Source: Sphaerulina vaccinii
Taxonomy: Eukaryota; Ascomycota; Dothideomycetes; Mycosphaerellales; Mycosphaerellaceae
Direction of reading: 5' to 3'
Assembly: GCA_022570795.1 (NCBI GenBank)
Contig: JAKUDP010000010.1
Location: 620,001-684,000 of the forward strand
Length of the DNA: 64,000 nucleotides
Below are positions 54,239 to 64,000 of this stretch, in pieces. The notes below the pieces were generated by a model. That model saw only the letters and a list, made by a program, of their open reading frames with translations. It did no database searches and was not told where the DNA came from. Positions within the stretch are counted from its first letter, which is position 1. The number at the start of each line of letters is the position of its first letter. A program made the position numbers and the translations under genes.

Positions 54239-56701
54239 CTATTCATCACCAGCAGTCTCATAATCAGTCTCATGCGCATCAGCATCACTATGCCCTTCGC
54301 CATCGACATCCGTCTCACTTGCAAAGTCATCGTCATCATCAAAGAACACCCGACTCTGCCTCACGAGCTCATCCACGACGTTACTACTTCGCCGCGAATG
54401 TTCTCTCGCAGGAACAGCTAGTTCTTGGCCTGGCCGCACAGTCTCAAGACTTGTCCTACTAGGCGACTGAATCGAACCCCACAGATTCGACATTCTCTTC
54501 GCCAAAGAAGGAGACTCTTGCCGCTGAGGTGACGTCGACTGACTGAAGCTGAAGTGATCAAGTTCTCTTCCAGGCGTAAGAAGATCTTCAGGAACTTCTA
54601 CAAGACCATTATTGGCTTTTGCCTGTGCGAGGAGTGACGTGAGATCTTCTTCGCTAAGAACAGATCGCAGCGCTCGAGGCGGTTGTTGATTTGGCGCATG
54701 ATGCGAAATTGATGGTTCTTCGTCTGGAGTATGATATTGTGTATATGCTTCTCGGATCACTTTCTCAAGTGCCATTCGATTACTGACGAACTTCAGTTTA
54801 GGCCATGTAGCCAATTGGCCAGCGATGATTTGTTTGGCCAAACGCTCCATTGTAGGATCTGACAAGATGTTCCAGAAGTCAGACATCCTTGTCTTAGGCC
54901 AGATGGTGATTGTGCCAGAAAATCGTTGTAGAAAGACTTCGGACCAATCTTGGCCCATGGGTCGAGGGAGGAGTTCCAGATGCCGGAGGACTTTCAGCCA
55001 CTTATTGAGGTCGAGCTTGATGAATTGTTCGATGGCTGAGCCAAAGAAGCCACCTCGCCAACCTCTGCCGCGACGATGCGTTACAGGTCGACCAACTGTT
55101 CCTCGATTGGAGAAGAACCAAAGCGAGACATGCGGGTTGACTTGGGAGACGATGCTGAAGTTGACTCCAAAGTGCGTGTTAAGACTCTTCAGAGGGATGT
55201 CAGTCCTTAATGACCCATCCTTCCATTTGTGTCCGAAGCTGTAGGGCTCAAGTTTCCCGCTTGGAAGTTTCCTCATAAGGACTACAGGATTCAGGATACC
55301 TGGCACTGCAGCGCTTGCAATGACGGCGGACCAGATCACGCAGTCTGGCGCTGTTATGTGATTTGCCAGAATTGCAGGAGAGTGCGGATCTGAAGGTACA
55401 GTCGAAACGTTCAAGATTCGTCCAGTGAGTTGGTATGCCTCCTTGAATGTGAGACTTCCTCTGCAGAACCAGGCGCACCTCTTGGCCCAATCTATGGAGT
55501 CAAAGCGAGCGCCGCTTCGCCAATACCTGAACCACCATATTCGGATCGATTCGTGACAGGCTGTTATTCGGTACGCAAGAGCAGGAATCAACAGCTTTTT
55601 CAGTTCCTCATCCGTTCTCGTACATAGCAAAGCCGCTACCAGGGCGCCTCCAGAGGTTCCAGTAATGATAGGAGGTAGGATATCGGCATCCAAAAGAGCT
55701 TTCGCAATGCCAAAGTGATAGTAGGCGAACGTCGCTCCGCCACTAAGACATAAAGCCGATCGTCCAAGGTTCGCAGAAAGACGATCCGAGAGTGTACGCT
55801 TGTCTGCTGCAGTCAGCTGGTTGCTGGCAAAGATGAACTTCAGAGCCTCGGAGGTTTCATCAATGTAGGTCTGGAGCAGGTTCTTGGTCCCATAGTAAGT
55901 CTCTGAGTAGAGACGTGGATTCTCGATGCCAGCGAAGTTGGCCTTGACGCAGGACTCCAGCACCTTTCGTAGCAGATCGATCGGTCTTTCGTCACTATTC
56001 CTCCCCGTGCGTCCTCGACTATTTCGCTCGTCTTCTTCTGCTTTCTTACGCAGATCTCGCAGCTGTCGTAGAACCTGCTTGATCATCTTCCAATCATAGT
56101 ATGATCCCTCCTCATCCTCCTTCCACCTGTCATTGCCTAAGTGTCTGTCCAGCTCCTGTGCTGCTTTGACCCATCCTTCATAGCTGTCCTGTTTCCGCAA
56201 GGCTTTCCGTAGCCGGTCGCGCTTTCCTCGCCAGGTTATGTACTGCTCATACAGCCATATGTAGAGACGTGTAAAGGCGTAGCAGGTGCCTAGGAACCCG
56301 ATCCAGCCAAAAACGAACAACAGGAGTGGGTACTTGGCGAAGCTATACGTCCATCCTTCTCTGGTCTCATCACGTCCGCGTCGCGCCTGCTTCTTATTTC
56401 TGCTCTTACTAGCTTTCCTACTCGCTTTCGATGCGCCTGGACGCTTCAGCTGCCGTTGTCGCACGGGTCTCCAGTCGTTAAGGGCTGTGATCCGCTCTGC
56501 TTCTTTCGTCTCAAAACGTGTCAGGTCCTCTTCCGAAGGCGAAGCCGTGAGAGTGTTGGTGGGCGCATCGAGAGCAGCCGCGAACTGGAGAATGTCGTCC
56601 TCCTCGTAGAAGTCGTTGTCCCAGTCCGGCAACGTCTTGTAGTCCCATCCTTCCTTGGACTTCACCGATGGTCCGTCGGTGCGTTTATCTGGATCCGCCA
56701 T
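54239..56701 (-). CDS. Patatin-domain triacylglycerol lipase, Tgl3/4/5-like
   Basis: Single exon, 820 residues from ATG 56701. The N-terminal third holds one strong membrane segment (about 125-150, SFAKYPLLLFVFGWIGFLGTC) and a DUF3336-type region (LRKQDSYEGWVKAAQELD). The patatin core starts with the oxyanion loop LSGGATFAYYHFGIAKAL; nucleophile Ser350 lies in GTSGG, and the catalytic Asp in WKDGSLRTDIPL. This is the lipid-droplet TAG lipase group that mobilises stored fat; some members also act as lysophospholipid acyltransferases. The C-terminal 200 residues are Ser-rich and acidic, probably regulatory. It is divergent from QRI7 with 226 bp between start codons. Confidence 0.93.
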   Translation of the reverse strand: MADPDKRTDGPSVKSKEGWDYKTLPDWDNDFYEEDDILQFAAALDAPTNTLTASPSEEDLTRFETKEAERITALNDWRPVRQRQLKRPGASKASRKASKSRNKKQARRGRDETREGWTYSFAKYPLLLFVFGWIGFLGTCYAFTRLYIWLYEQYITWRGKRDRLRKALRKQDSYEGWVKAAQELDRHLGNDRWKEDEEGSYYDWKMIKQVLRQLRDLRKKAEEDERNSRGRTGRNSDERPIDLLRKVLESCVKANFAGIENPRLYSETYYGTKNLLQTYIDETSEALKFIFASNQLTAADKRTLSDRLSANLGRSALCLSGGATFAYYHFGIAKALLDADILPPIITGTSGGALVAALLCTRTDEELKKLLIPALAYRITACHESIRIWWFRYWRSGARFDSIDWAKRCAWFCRGSLTFKEAYQLTGRILNVSTVPSDPHSPAILANHITAPDCVIWSAVIASAAVPGILNPVVLMRKLPSGKLEPYSFGHKWKDGSLRTDIPLKSLNTHFGVNFSIVSQVNPHVSLWFFSNRGTVGRPVTHRRGRGWRGGFFGSAIEQFIKLDLNKWLKVLRHLELLPRPMGQDWSEVFLQRFSGTITIWPKTRMSDFWNILSDPTMERLAKQIIAGQLATWPKLKFVSNRMALEKVIREAYTQYHTPDEEPSISHHAPNQQPPRALRSVLSEEDLTSLLAQAKANNGLVEVPEDLLTPGRELDHFSFSQSTSPQRQESPSLAKRMSNLWGSIQSPSRTSLETVRPGQELAVPAREHSRRSSNVVDELVRQSRVFFDDDDDFASETDVDGEGHSDADAHETDYETAGDE

Positions 56702-56927
56702 GTCCTGTAGATTGTCATCGTCTCATAATCGACTGCTGTATATGTCAAGACGATCAAGAGAGAAGAGACAGAACAGCACATGGTCATCTTTGTTGTCGCC
56801 TGTGACGTTGGCCCCTTCACAAGCTGATCCCGAGAAAGCTTGTCTGTCGATCGTCCCTGCATCTTTCTTCAGGCAGTGGAACAATCCTCCTTTCTCTTCA
56901 CCAACATCATCAACATCACGTCCGTAC
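56702..56927. promoter_or_regulatory. Bidirectional promoter, TGL and QRI7
   Basis: 226 bp between divergent start codons must serve both genes. No specific site recognised. Confidence 0.5.
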
Positions 56928-58274
56928 ATGCTGCCACTTCGCTCACCTCGAGTGGCGGCGTTGACATACCGCAGCAATGTAATCGGAAGCCGCATTGGGA
57001 AGTGCATCGGGCACCGAAGACACCTCACTACTCTGGCCATCGAGACCTCTTGCGATGATACCTCCGTGGCTATACTTTCATCAGAACAAGATGGGCTGAA
57101 AGTCCACTTTCACGAGAAGATCACAGCCAACAACGATGCCTACAATGGTATACACCCACTTGTGGCACTGCACTCGCACAGAGCCAACCTCGCGCCACTC
57201 GTGGAACAAGCTCTGTCACAGACTCTTCCAAAGATAGACTTCATTACGGCCACCAGAGGTCCAGGTATGCGGTCCAACCTTGCCGTTGGTCTGGATACTG
57301 CCAAAGGTCTGGCGTTAGGCATGAAAATTCCCTTTCTTGGTGTCCATCATATGCAAGCGCATGCTCTCACTCCCAGGCTTGTGAATGCTATGAAACCATT
57401 CTTTCCGAGCAAGGACATAGAGCCAGCCTTTCCCTTCATGACCATGCTCGTCAGTGGAGGCCATACCATGCTTATGAAATCTGTGGGCCTGACAGAGCAT
57501 TATATCCTAGCCGAGACTGGCGACATCGCACTCGGAGACTGTCTTGACAAAGCTGCTCGAGCAATCCTACCTCAGGGCCTACTCAAAGCCCCTTATGGCA
57601 GAGCCCTCGAAGACTTTGCATTTCCTCAGGGGCTGACAGATTACGATTATACTGCACCGGCACGCAGACAGGAGGAACTCGAACATCGACAGACACGTTG
57701 GCACTGGGGTTTAAAGCCTGTGTTCGCAGAAAGCAAGAGTGGAGTCAAGACATCCCGAAGAATGGCTTACTCTTTTGCTGGTCTTCTGTCTGCAGTTGAA
57801 CGCTTGCTGCTTCGCAAGACAGCCCCCGATGGTCGTCTCACAGATGAACCTCGCCAGCCCGAGACCGTCACGTTTGAAGAACGTCGAGATCTGGCTAAAG
57901 AGATTCAGCGTGTGACCTTCGAACATCTTGCGTCTCGCGCCCTCCTGCATCTGTCTAGTACTCCTCGCGACGACAAGGTAATCGACACAATAGTTGTATC
58001 AGGAGGAGTTGCATCAAATCGATACCTTCGACATGTCATGCGCTCCATGCTTGACGCTCGTGGCTTCTCGCATGTCAAGCTCGAGTTCCCACCTATGGAG
58101 TTGTGTACTGACAATGCTCTGATGATCGCTTGGACGGGTTTAGAGATGTGGCGCGCTGGGTACAGATCTGACCTGGATATCCAGCCGATCAGGAAGTGGA
58201 GCATGAGTCCAATGTCGGAAGATGGAGGGATCCTGGGGGTAGGAGGGTTGAGAAACATCTATGAGGGAGAGTAA
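56928..58274 (+). CDS. QRI7: Mitochondrial tRNA threonylcarbamoyltransferase Qri7
   Basis: Single exon, 448 residues. ATG 56928 is chosen because it opens a presequence (MLPLRSPRVAALTYRSNVIG) just before the conserved LAIETSCDDTSVAIL; the frame is open further upstream but not conserved. ASKHA-fold marks: GPGMRSNLAVGLDTAKGLA, metal-binding HHMQAHAL, SGGHTML, GDCLDKAARA, SGGVASNRYLR and the C-terminal CTDNALMIAW. It makes t6A at position 37 of ANN-decoding tRNAs in mitochondria, with Sua5 supplying threonylcarbamoyl-AMP. An insertion of about 60 residues in the middle (LEHRQTRWHWGL, TSRRMAYSFAGLL) is usual for fungi. Confidence 0.95.
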   Translation: MLPLRSPRVAALTYRSNVIGSRIGKCIGHRRHLTTLAIETSCDDTSVAILSSEQDGLKVHFHEKITANNDAYNGIHPLVALHSHRANLAPLVEQALSQTLPKIDFITATRGPGMRSNLAVGLDTAKGLALGMKIPFLGVHHMQAHALTPRLVNAMKPFFPSKDIEPAFPFMTMLVSGGHTMLMKSVGLTEHYILAETGDIALGDCLDKAARAILPQGLLKAPYGRALEDFAFPQGLTDYDYTAPARRQEELEHRQTRWHWGLKPVFAESKSGVKTSRRMAYSFAGLLSAVERLLLRKTAPDGRLTDEPRQPETVTFEERRDLAKEIQRVTFEHLASRALLHLSSTPRDDKVIDTIVVSGGVASNRYLRHVMRSMLDARGFSHVKLEFPPMELCTDNALMIAWTGLEMWRAGYRSDLDIQPIRKWSMSPMSEDGGILGVGGLRNIYEGE

Positions 58275-58472
58275 AAGCAACACTCAAGCCTTCGCACGAG
58301 CTGCGGAACATGATATTCAACTGAGTCGTGAGCATCTACCTGTGAAGACGCAATGCGGGGTCGAGCAGAGCTGCTCGATCTTACTTTCCAGCTCATCTGG
58401 AATCTGGAACGTCTTCATTACCAACAACAACGACCATTCTGTTCACCTCCGCACGCTAATCATACCGCCACC

Positions 58473-59506
58473 ATGTCTCGTGCAACTCTTGGCATCATCT
58501 CCATCGGAGATATGGGTCTAGGCATTGCGAAATTGCTCATGGCGAACAACTACAGAGTCATCACAAACGTCACAGGAAGAAGGTATGTCGACGGACCTCT
58601 GCACATATTTTGCGTGGTTTTGCTCATGCTTGCATCAGCGAAGCCACAATCAAGCGAGCTCGAGCCAATTCTATCGAGGCAACCGCGGACGACACTGAAC
58701 TCTGCAACAAGGCCGATATCATTCTGTCCATCGTCCCGCCTCGAGATGCGATTGAGACAGCCAAGAGAATCGCAAATGCTACTCTAACACCTGCGTACAA
58801 ACATGCGGATCGTACTCGTCCATTGGCCTTCATTGACCTCAATGCTATCAGCCCAGCGCGAGCGCGCGAGATCGAATCCCTTTTCTCTCCCACGAATGCT
58901 CAAGACACCAAAGTTAGAATGATTGATGGCGGCATTATAGGTGGTCCACCCAAGCTAACGGACGATGGCACAGGCTGGACGACTCCCAGCATCCCCATGT
59001 CTGGGAAATTCAAGCTCGCAGATGTCCATCCTAGCGGTGACGACCTCAAGACTGTTCTGAACAGCAAACACATCGACCTCAACATCGGAGCAGCATCAGG
59101 ACTGAAAATGTGTTTCGCTTCTCTTTCTAAAGGTTTCACAGCCCTAGCAATCGGCTCATATACCACAGCGAGGAGTCTCGGGGTTCTCGAAGAGCTGAAA
59201 GTCGAATTAGATGAACATTCACTCGGCGTGCGAACGAGAGCTGAGAAAGGACTTGTCAGTATGCCCCCGAAAGCGTATAGATGGGTTGATGAAATGCGCG
59301 AAATCGCAGCCACCTTTGAAGTCGATGGTGGTTTCGACCAGGAGGAGTCGCCGTTTCGTGCTATTGCGGAGGTTTATGATCTTGTTGCGAATGGCACTGA
59401 GCTTGGAAAGGAGGTCACGGGCAACAGGCAACGAGGGAAGGATGCGGAAGATGTTGCTAGTTTGATCGTGGACGGGACGAGGAGGAGGAAGGAGAAGACT
59501 GACTGA
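58473..59506 (+). CDS. 6-phosphogluconate dehydrogenase-like protein with DUF1932 domain
   Basis: Exon 1 58473-58582 and exon 2 58639-59506; the 56-bp intron is GTATGT to TCAG. 325 residues. The Rossmann opening ATLGIISIGDMGLGIAKLL is cut by the intron inside the domain, as expected. The NAD(P)-binding domain continues to FIDLNAISPARA, then MIDGGIIGGPP. The C-terminal half contains GLKMCFASLSKGFTALAIGS, with the catalytic-type Lys of the beta-hydroxyacid dehydrogenase family, followed by the DUF1932 helices. The substrate is unknown. Confidence 0.88.
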
Positions 59507-59797
59507 AGCATATGCTTGGATATGATGAATGGAACGTACTATACTGTCGCTTGGCCATGTTGCTCAAGGGACTCTCTCATTCGTTCGTCGATCTCTCACG
59601 TCTAGACGTGCTGATTGTGACAATGCGTATGGGCCTGTGGTGGCCTGGCAGAGCTGCTACATGGAAGACAAGCCTGTCCAGTGGACGGATGTAGCAGCGA
59701 AGCTCTCCAAGCTACTGCTCGCACTAAGCATACAATTCAGAAACGGCACGCGGCGGAAACGCGTCAAGTATCGCGAGATCGGCCAGCTATAAGTGCT

Positions 59798-60532
59798 TCA
59801 CTCGTCGTTTCGCATCCTGTTGTGGTCACCGAGCCTGTCCCCCACCGCTCGCTGAAGAGCCGCAACGAACTCTTCTTTGTCGTCATCTTTCACCGTCTGA
59901 ACATATCCAATCTCAAATCTCACATGCTCGCCTAGCATGCGAAGGGGCTTCAGGATATCACATTTCTCGGCATAACTTTCGGTACTAGTCATATCGATAC
60001 AGCTGACAATGACTGTGCGTAAGTCATCCGCGTTTAACAAAGCTTGGCATAGTCCAGTGGCTCTTTTCTGTATCTCAGAATAGAGGCCTTTGATGCCAGC
60101 GCTAAGGGTAGTCGCGGAGAATTGAGCCCTGCTTGCGATCAGTTAAACCATTTGAGGATGTTTATGTGCACTCGGACATACATCTGAGACGAACTCAATC
60201 TCCACATGCCTGATTCGCGAGAGAGTGCGACATCGCGCTAAGTTCTGGTATTCGGAGTCTATGCGGACTAGATTATAGGAGTGAGTGCATACTATCTTCC
60301 AAGTAGAGATGCTGTAGAAATAGTCGATGATGTCCTCGGTGATGGTCGGGTGGATGCTTAAGAGAGAAAAGGGAGGCGGCCGAGGGCTCACGGAGGTGAT
60401 ACCTACTGAGGGTATAGGAGTGAACTTGACATCCTGGTCGATGAGATAGCTGTAAATCTCTTGGCGTAGCTCGAGTGGCAGGCGGAAGAGGTGGCAGGAT
60501 TGAGGTTGCTGCTTGGCAGCCGTTGACGCCAT
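59798..60532 (-). pseudogene. F-box/2EXR-type gene interrupted by one TAA
   Basis: ATG 60532 opens MASTAAKQQPQSCHLFRLPLELRQEIYSYL, an F-box/2EXR-type start, then RTLSRIRHVEIEFVSDVC. TAA at 60143-60145 stops it after 129 residues, but the same frame continues to 59798 with a normal family C-terminus: TTLSAGIKGLYSEIQKRATG, QALLNADDLRTVIVSCID, KPLRMLGEHVRFEIG. No intron of usable size spans the TAA. A single CAA to TAA change (CpA to TpA, RIP-like) restores 244 residues. The frame is also open upstream to 60859, but that part belongs to a degenerate repeat. Function unknown. Confidence 0.7.
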
Positions 60533-60724
60533 TGTTGCCACAAGGACCTTTGGGCTCGATTGATGGCGACATCTCACACCAGATGGCGCTGACCGGGTCA
60601 AAGCAAGGAGGCTCTGATCAGGAAATACAAGCTTATTACAGGATAGAGAACGATTGCACGCGTTTCCTGGCATGGTGAGGTTCGAAAAGTAGAGAGTGGG
60701 ATTGAAACGAAGTGCTAATGATCG

Positions 60725-61310
60725 CGCTAGCTCTCCTTGTGCGTCGCTACCTGTGGCCACGGAGGCGAGCTTGGAGTGCCAGGCGAGGAGATAGTTGGTA
60801 TCGGAGAGGTTTGCTAGAGTATCGAATGTAGTCTCTGGAATGTGGAGGACACCGTGCATCCAGAAGCTGATACGATGTAGTTTCAGGTTATACGAATGGA
60901 AATGGAAGCGAAGTGATCGTGAAAATGTCCACTCTCCGACTGCGGGTGCTGGCTATGGCCACAGACACGGGCTTAGAGTGCCAGACGGAAAATGACGTGA
61001 TATCGGAGAGGATCAAATCCGATGGCAACGATCTCTACGTTGCGACAGACACCAAATATCCAGAAGCTGATATGGTGTGGTTTCGAAAGCGGAAGCGAAG
61101 TGAGCCGGAAAGTGTGTGAGCTCTCCAGATAAGAATGCTAGGTATGACAGTAGAGGCAAGTCTGGAGTGCTAGGTGAAGAGGAGCTGAGAGTCAGAGAAG
61201 CCTGATAGATGCCGAGCGTCTCTAAGATATGGAAAGTACCAAGCACCCAGAAATAGATGTGATGTAGTGTGAGAAAGCAGAGAGGAAGTGGAAGCGAAGT
61301 GAAGTGGAAT
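60725..61310. repeat. Three degenerate tandem copies of about 190-200 bp
   Basis: Shared anchors are CCAGAAGCTGATA at 60860 and 61060, with a decayed form near 61247, and GAAGCGAAGTG at 60905, 61092 and 61291. Copies diverge clearly, so the amplification is old. The array lies between the broken F-box-type gene and SLD3 and probably forms part of both promoters. Confidence 0.7.
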
Positions 61311-61469
61311 CTGGTGACGTGCAGGACGGAGACAGATCGGCCGATCTCGAATCGCGTCTTCTCTTGCACGCGACTTGGAACAAACATACACCTTCACCAA
61401 CATTGCATATCTCATTTGTCCATGTATGACTTATGACATTGATACGGCCAGATATTGCCGCTATGGACA

Positions 61470-64000
61470 ATGCCCATCCATAACGATTTCTCCGCAGAAA
61501 ACAGCGCCTCCACGACACGCCATAGCAGTATTAGCAGCAAACGAAAGCGAGACGAAATCAGAGATACTTACGCCGCCGATATCGATCGACGGCCTTTCAC
61601 GATACGCACCGATTCTAGCAACCCATTCGCCTCTCCGCGTACCTTTACGCCACTATGCCTCTTACCACGAGCCCGATTGCCGCTGGCCTACCTTGACACC
61701 GCTGAGAACCGCCTCTTCGCAGCAGATGTGCATATCCTGGAGTCATGTTACGAATATGGAGATCACGCGAGTGTGTTCATTGTCTCTGAAAGTGAGAGAT
61801 TCTATGCCATTGAACGCGTGCAGAGGCGCAAATATGCGTTATGTCGGCTCGCGAGAAGCGTGACTACAGAGCAGGTGTTGGAGAGGGCAACACTGGAACT
61901 TCAGCCTCTAGAATCACAGCGAAAACGACAGGCACTGGAGCCTGGTCAAAGGACTGGTCAGCCATGGTGGAGAGCCGCAGCTGTAGAGGTTCAGCCAGTC
62001 GCCACGGCCGGACCCAGCACGATGCCTCTCCTTGTCATGCGCAGCCAAGCAGCCATAGAGGCAGCACCGCAAGCCGAAGTGGGAGAGCCTGTTCCGGAGA
62101 AGACAGGACCAGCACAGCCAGCCTCACTGGACGAGACTCTGCAGGAACTGACCAAACAGTATATGGATGCGCTGTACCTGTCGAGAACGCCACTGGCATA
62201 CTTTGTTAAAGGCCCACTTGCTCGTGCCAGAGCTGCATTTGCATCGCAGCCAGCCGAATTGATCACATTCTTGCGCGGTACCATCTTGACTTCTGCCACA
62301 ATGGACAAGAAGTTCCGCGAAGTCTTTGCCGAGTTCATCAAGGACAATTCTATGCTTGACACGCCCGGAACAGTGTCGGCTAAGCCTAAAAGGAAACGCA
62401 AATGGACGCCAAAACGCGACAAGCAAGGGCTATTTGTGGACGAGAAGGACTACGTCGAACTGTGGTGGCAGAAACTGGAAGAAAGTGCCAAAGATCATAC
62501 TGCATCGAACGAGACTTTCGAGGCTTTGCTGAGGCGTCGATCTCAGGTCATTCGTAATCGTGAGACTTTGCTACAGGTCATTATGATCATGGAGGTCATA
62601 GCTCTCGAGGCCATCACACCTCTTGCACCTGCAGCACCTGATGTGACCAATATACCCGACACGGAATCGCAGACCCAGGATCCCAAGACTGCAGACACAG
62701 AGAGGAAGCCACGCAAGAAGAAGGAGGTTAGCATGACGGCTATTCTCGACACCCTAGTGGAGCGTCTCAACATCTACCATACACTGGAGTCTTCGCCAGT
62801 GAAGACGAGAGAAGGCGAGAACGGAAGCGCCAAGCCTGACACCAAAGACGAGCTCAAGACCTTCGCCACAGAGGTCATTATTCCTTTCTTTGCTTCACGC
62901 ATATATGAGGTCGCAAATTCAACTAGCAGGAAGCTTGGAGGACCGAGTGCTCCGCGCCCGATTGACAAGAAGTCAACAGCAGCGACTACATCACGTAAGC
63001 CAGGCGAGCCAACCATCCGACAACCACCAGAGAAGAAGCCAAGAAAGCCTCTGGGCCGCACTTCTACAGACACACTCAATAAGATCGGCAGGCAACCTCC
63101 AGCTCTACAACGGTCAATTACGGATCTGGACGCTCTCGCTCCGCTCATCAAGAGGGAGAACAGCGAGGCTCCATCGCTATCTCTCCACAATATCGCGGCT
63201 GCCAAGGACGTCTCCAAGAAGCGTACTACGGTCCTGGATCAGTATGCTGCCAGACACAAGCAGATCGATCTGTCAGCCATGTCGCAGAACTTCGAGCAGA
63301 AGAAGGCCAAGAACAAGAACATCGAGGACAAGATCTTGCGAGACGCCTTGAACGGCATTAGAAAGCCGAACAGAGCACTGGCCACTGAAGAGACAGCCAA
63401 GAATGCGGATGAGAGCTTTGCCAGAGCACTTGCAAGGAGCAAGCCTAGCAAGTCGCAGACGCACCGCAGCAATGCTGGGACAAGGGAAGCAAGAACAGTG
63501 ACAGCTACTCCGAGACACATCAAAGCGACACCCGCACCTCGCCGTCGTGCAGCACCACAAACCCACAACTCAGGTGAACTTGGCTCTGGCTCTACCGCTG
63601 TCGTGCCCTCATCATCTGCCCGACTGCGAGTTGAGCCGGACATTGTACCAGGAAGCTCTTTTGCCATTCCACAGACAGGCCATCGCCAACGACAACAGAA
63701 GAACATGTTAGAGACGCCCTCCAGAGGCTTTGCGAGGTTCATGCCAGCTGGACTTGCGAGAGAACCTGGCACGCTACTGGGCGAATCACCGACACTCACA
63801 CGCACTGCTCCCCGAGAAGAGGTGACAGCTACGCCGATGAGATCGCTGCGAATGCCCTCACTGGCTGAGACACCAATTCAGAGAAGGATGTCTCCAGAGA
63901 AGACGATAGCAGGGGTACAATCCTCACCTGCAGCAGTATCATCAATAACGCGCGATGACTCCGGCATTGGTCTTTCTAGCTCATTCTCGGCCATTGCGGA
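61470..64000 (+). CDS. SLD3: DNA replication regulator Sld3 (3' end outside window)
   Basis: An open frame from ATG 61470, the first ATG after the in-frame TGA at 61440, runs without a stop to the right edge, giving at least 843 residues. The N-terminal part matches fungal Sld3: PFASPRTFTPLCLLPRARLPLAYLD, RLFAADVHILES, ERFYAIERVQRRKYALCRLA. The central Sld3 (Cdc45-binding) domain includes SLDETLQELTKQYMDALYLSR, TPLAYFVKGPLARARAAF and ERKPRKKKEVSMTAILDTLVERL. The rest is Ser/Pro/Arg-rich with many TP and SP pairs, the CDK sites through which Sld3 binds Dpb11. It loads Cdc45 on licensed origins at S-phase entry. No introns are visible. Confidence 0.9.
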   Translation, partial: MPIHNDFSAENSASTTRHSSISSKRKRDEIRDTYAADIDRRPFTIRTDSSNPFASPRTFTPLCLLPRARLPLAYLDTAENRLFAADVHILESCYEYGDHASVFIVSESERFYAIERVQRRKYALCRLARSVTTEQVLERATLELQPLESQRKRQALEPGQRTGQPWWRAAAVEVQPVATAGPSTMPLLVMRSQAAIEAAPQAEVGEPVPEKTGPAQPASLDETLQELTKQYMDALYLSRTPLAYFVKGPLARARAAFASQPAELITFLRGTILTSATMDKKFREVFAEFIKDNSMLDTPGTVSAKPKRKRKWTPKRDKQGLFVDEKDYVELWWQKLEESAKDHTASNETFEALLRRRSQVIRNRETLLQVIMIMEVIALEAITPLAPAAPDVTNIPDTESQTQDPKTADTERKPRKKKEVSMTAILDTLVERLNIYHTLESSPVKTREGENGSAKPDTKDELKTFATEVIIPFFASRIYEVANSTSRKLGGPSAPRPIDKKSTAATTSRKPGEPTIRQPPEKKPRKPLGRTSTDTLNKIGRQPPALQRSITDLDALAPLIKRENSEAPSLSLHNIAAAKDVSKKRTTVLDQYAARHKQIDLSAMSQNFEQKKAKNKNIEDKILRDALNGIRKPNRALATEETAKNADESFARALARSKPSKSQTHRSNAGTREARTVTATPRHIKATPAPRRRAAPQTHNSGELGSGSTAVVPSSSARLRVEPDIVPGSSFAIPQTGHRQRQQKNMLETPSRGFARFMPAGLAREPGTLLGESPTLTRTAPREEVTATPMRSLRMPSLAETPIQRRMSPEKTIAGVQSSPAAVSSITRDDSGIGLSSSFSAIA

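Noticed and set aside
1..64000. Secondary-metabolite gene cluster
   Set aside because: A Zn2Cys6 factor, an epoxide hydrolase, a dehydrogenase and a lipase are present, but they are scattered among housekeeping genes with no PKS, NRPS or terpene cyclase.

Overview
The window is a filamentous ascomycete (Pezizomycotina) nuclear chromosome segment, most likely from a Dothideomycete. Evidence: short introns (mostly 46-60 bp) with GT-AG borders, fungal-only families (HET, Zn2Cys6 plus fungal_trans, DUF2457-like, Sld3, LIP/CalB-type lipase), and a 10-kb AT-rich block that carries the mutational signature of RIP (CpA to TpA on both strands). The lineage within the Dothideomycetes is an inference from general look, not from a search.

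Layout. 1-9.3 kb: acidic DUF2457-like protein (cut by the left edge), a small zinc-finger/coiled-coil protein, an HSDL2-like short-chain dehydrogenase, HSP90 with a 5'UTR intron and a gap-type heat shock element, and a mitoribosomal mS26/Pet123-like protein. 9.8-18.4 kb: an m-AAA protease gene sits among three broken accessory genes (a HET protein, an F-box-type zinc protein, an actin/Hsp70-like ATPase). 18.4-35.3 kb: Zn2Cys6 regulator, a small F-box/2EXR-type protein, mitochondrial prolyl-tRNA synthetase divergent from MAK21/NOC1, a 107-residue orphan gene, a secreted lipase B family enzyme, an epoxide hydrolase with a probable GC-AG intron, and an HExxH protein with a frame break. 35,464-45,636: a single large terminal-inverted-repeat transposon. 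46.0-52 kb: an unrecognised gene with a GA-slippage frame break and the cAMP phosphodiesterase PDE2. 52.4-53.2 kb: two small non-autonomous TIR elements. 54.2-64 kb: a TGL-type patatin lipase divergent from QRI7, a 6PGDH/DUF1932 dehydrogenase, a broken F-box-type gene with triplicated upstream sequence, and SLD3, which runs off the right edge.

Main find. The AT-rich block is not an anonymous repeat. It is bounded by a perfect 15-bp inverted repeat (TAGTCTCAGTCATCA) and a perfect 9-bp target duplication (AGGCACTGT). It holds three same-strand reading frames that are open if TAG/TAA stops are read back as Gln/Trp. The first is an SF2/RecQ-like helicase whose Walker A, DExH, motif V and motif VI positions are recognisable. 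The second resembles DUF6589. The third is unknown. TIRs, a 9-bp duplication and an SF2 helicase together are what I recall for the AcademH lineage of DNA transposons. I could not recognise the XPG nuclease expected there, so its class is open.

Second theme. Core genes are uninterrupted, while HET, F-box-type and actin-like genes carry stops or frameshifts, so the breaks look biological rather than assembly noise.
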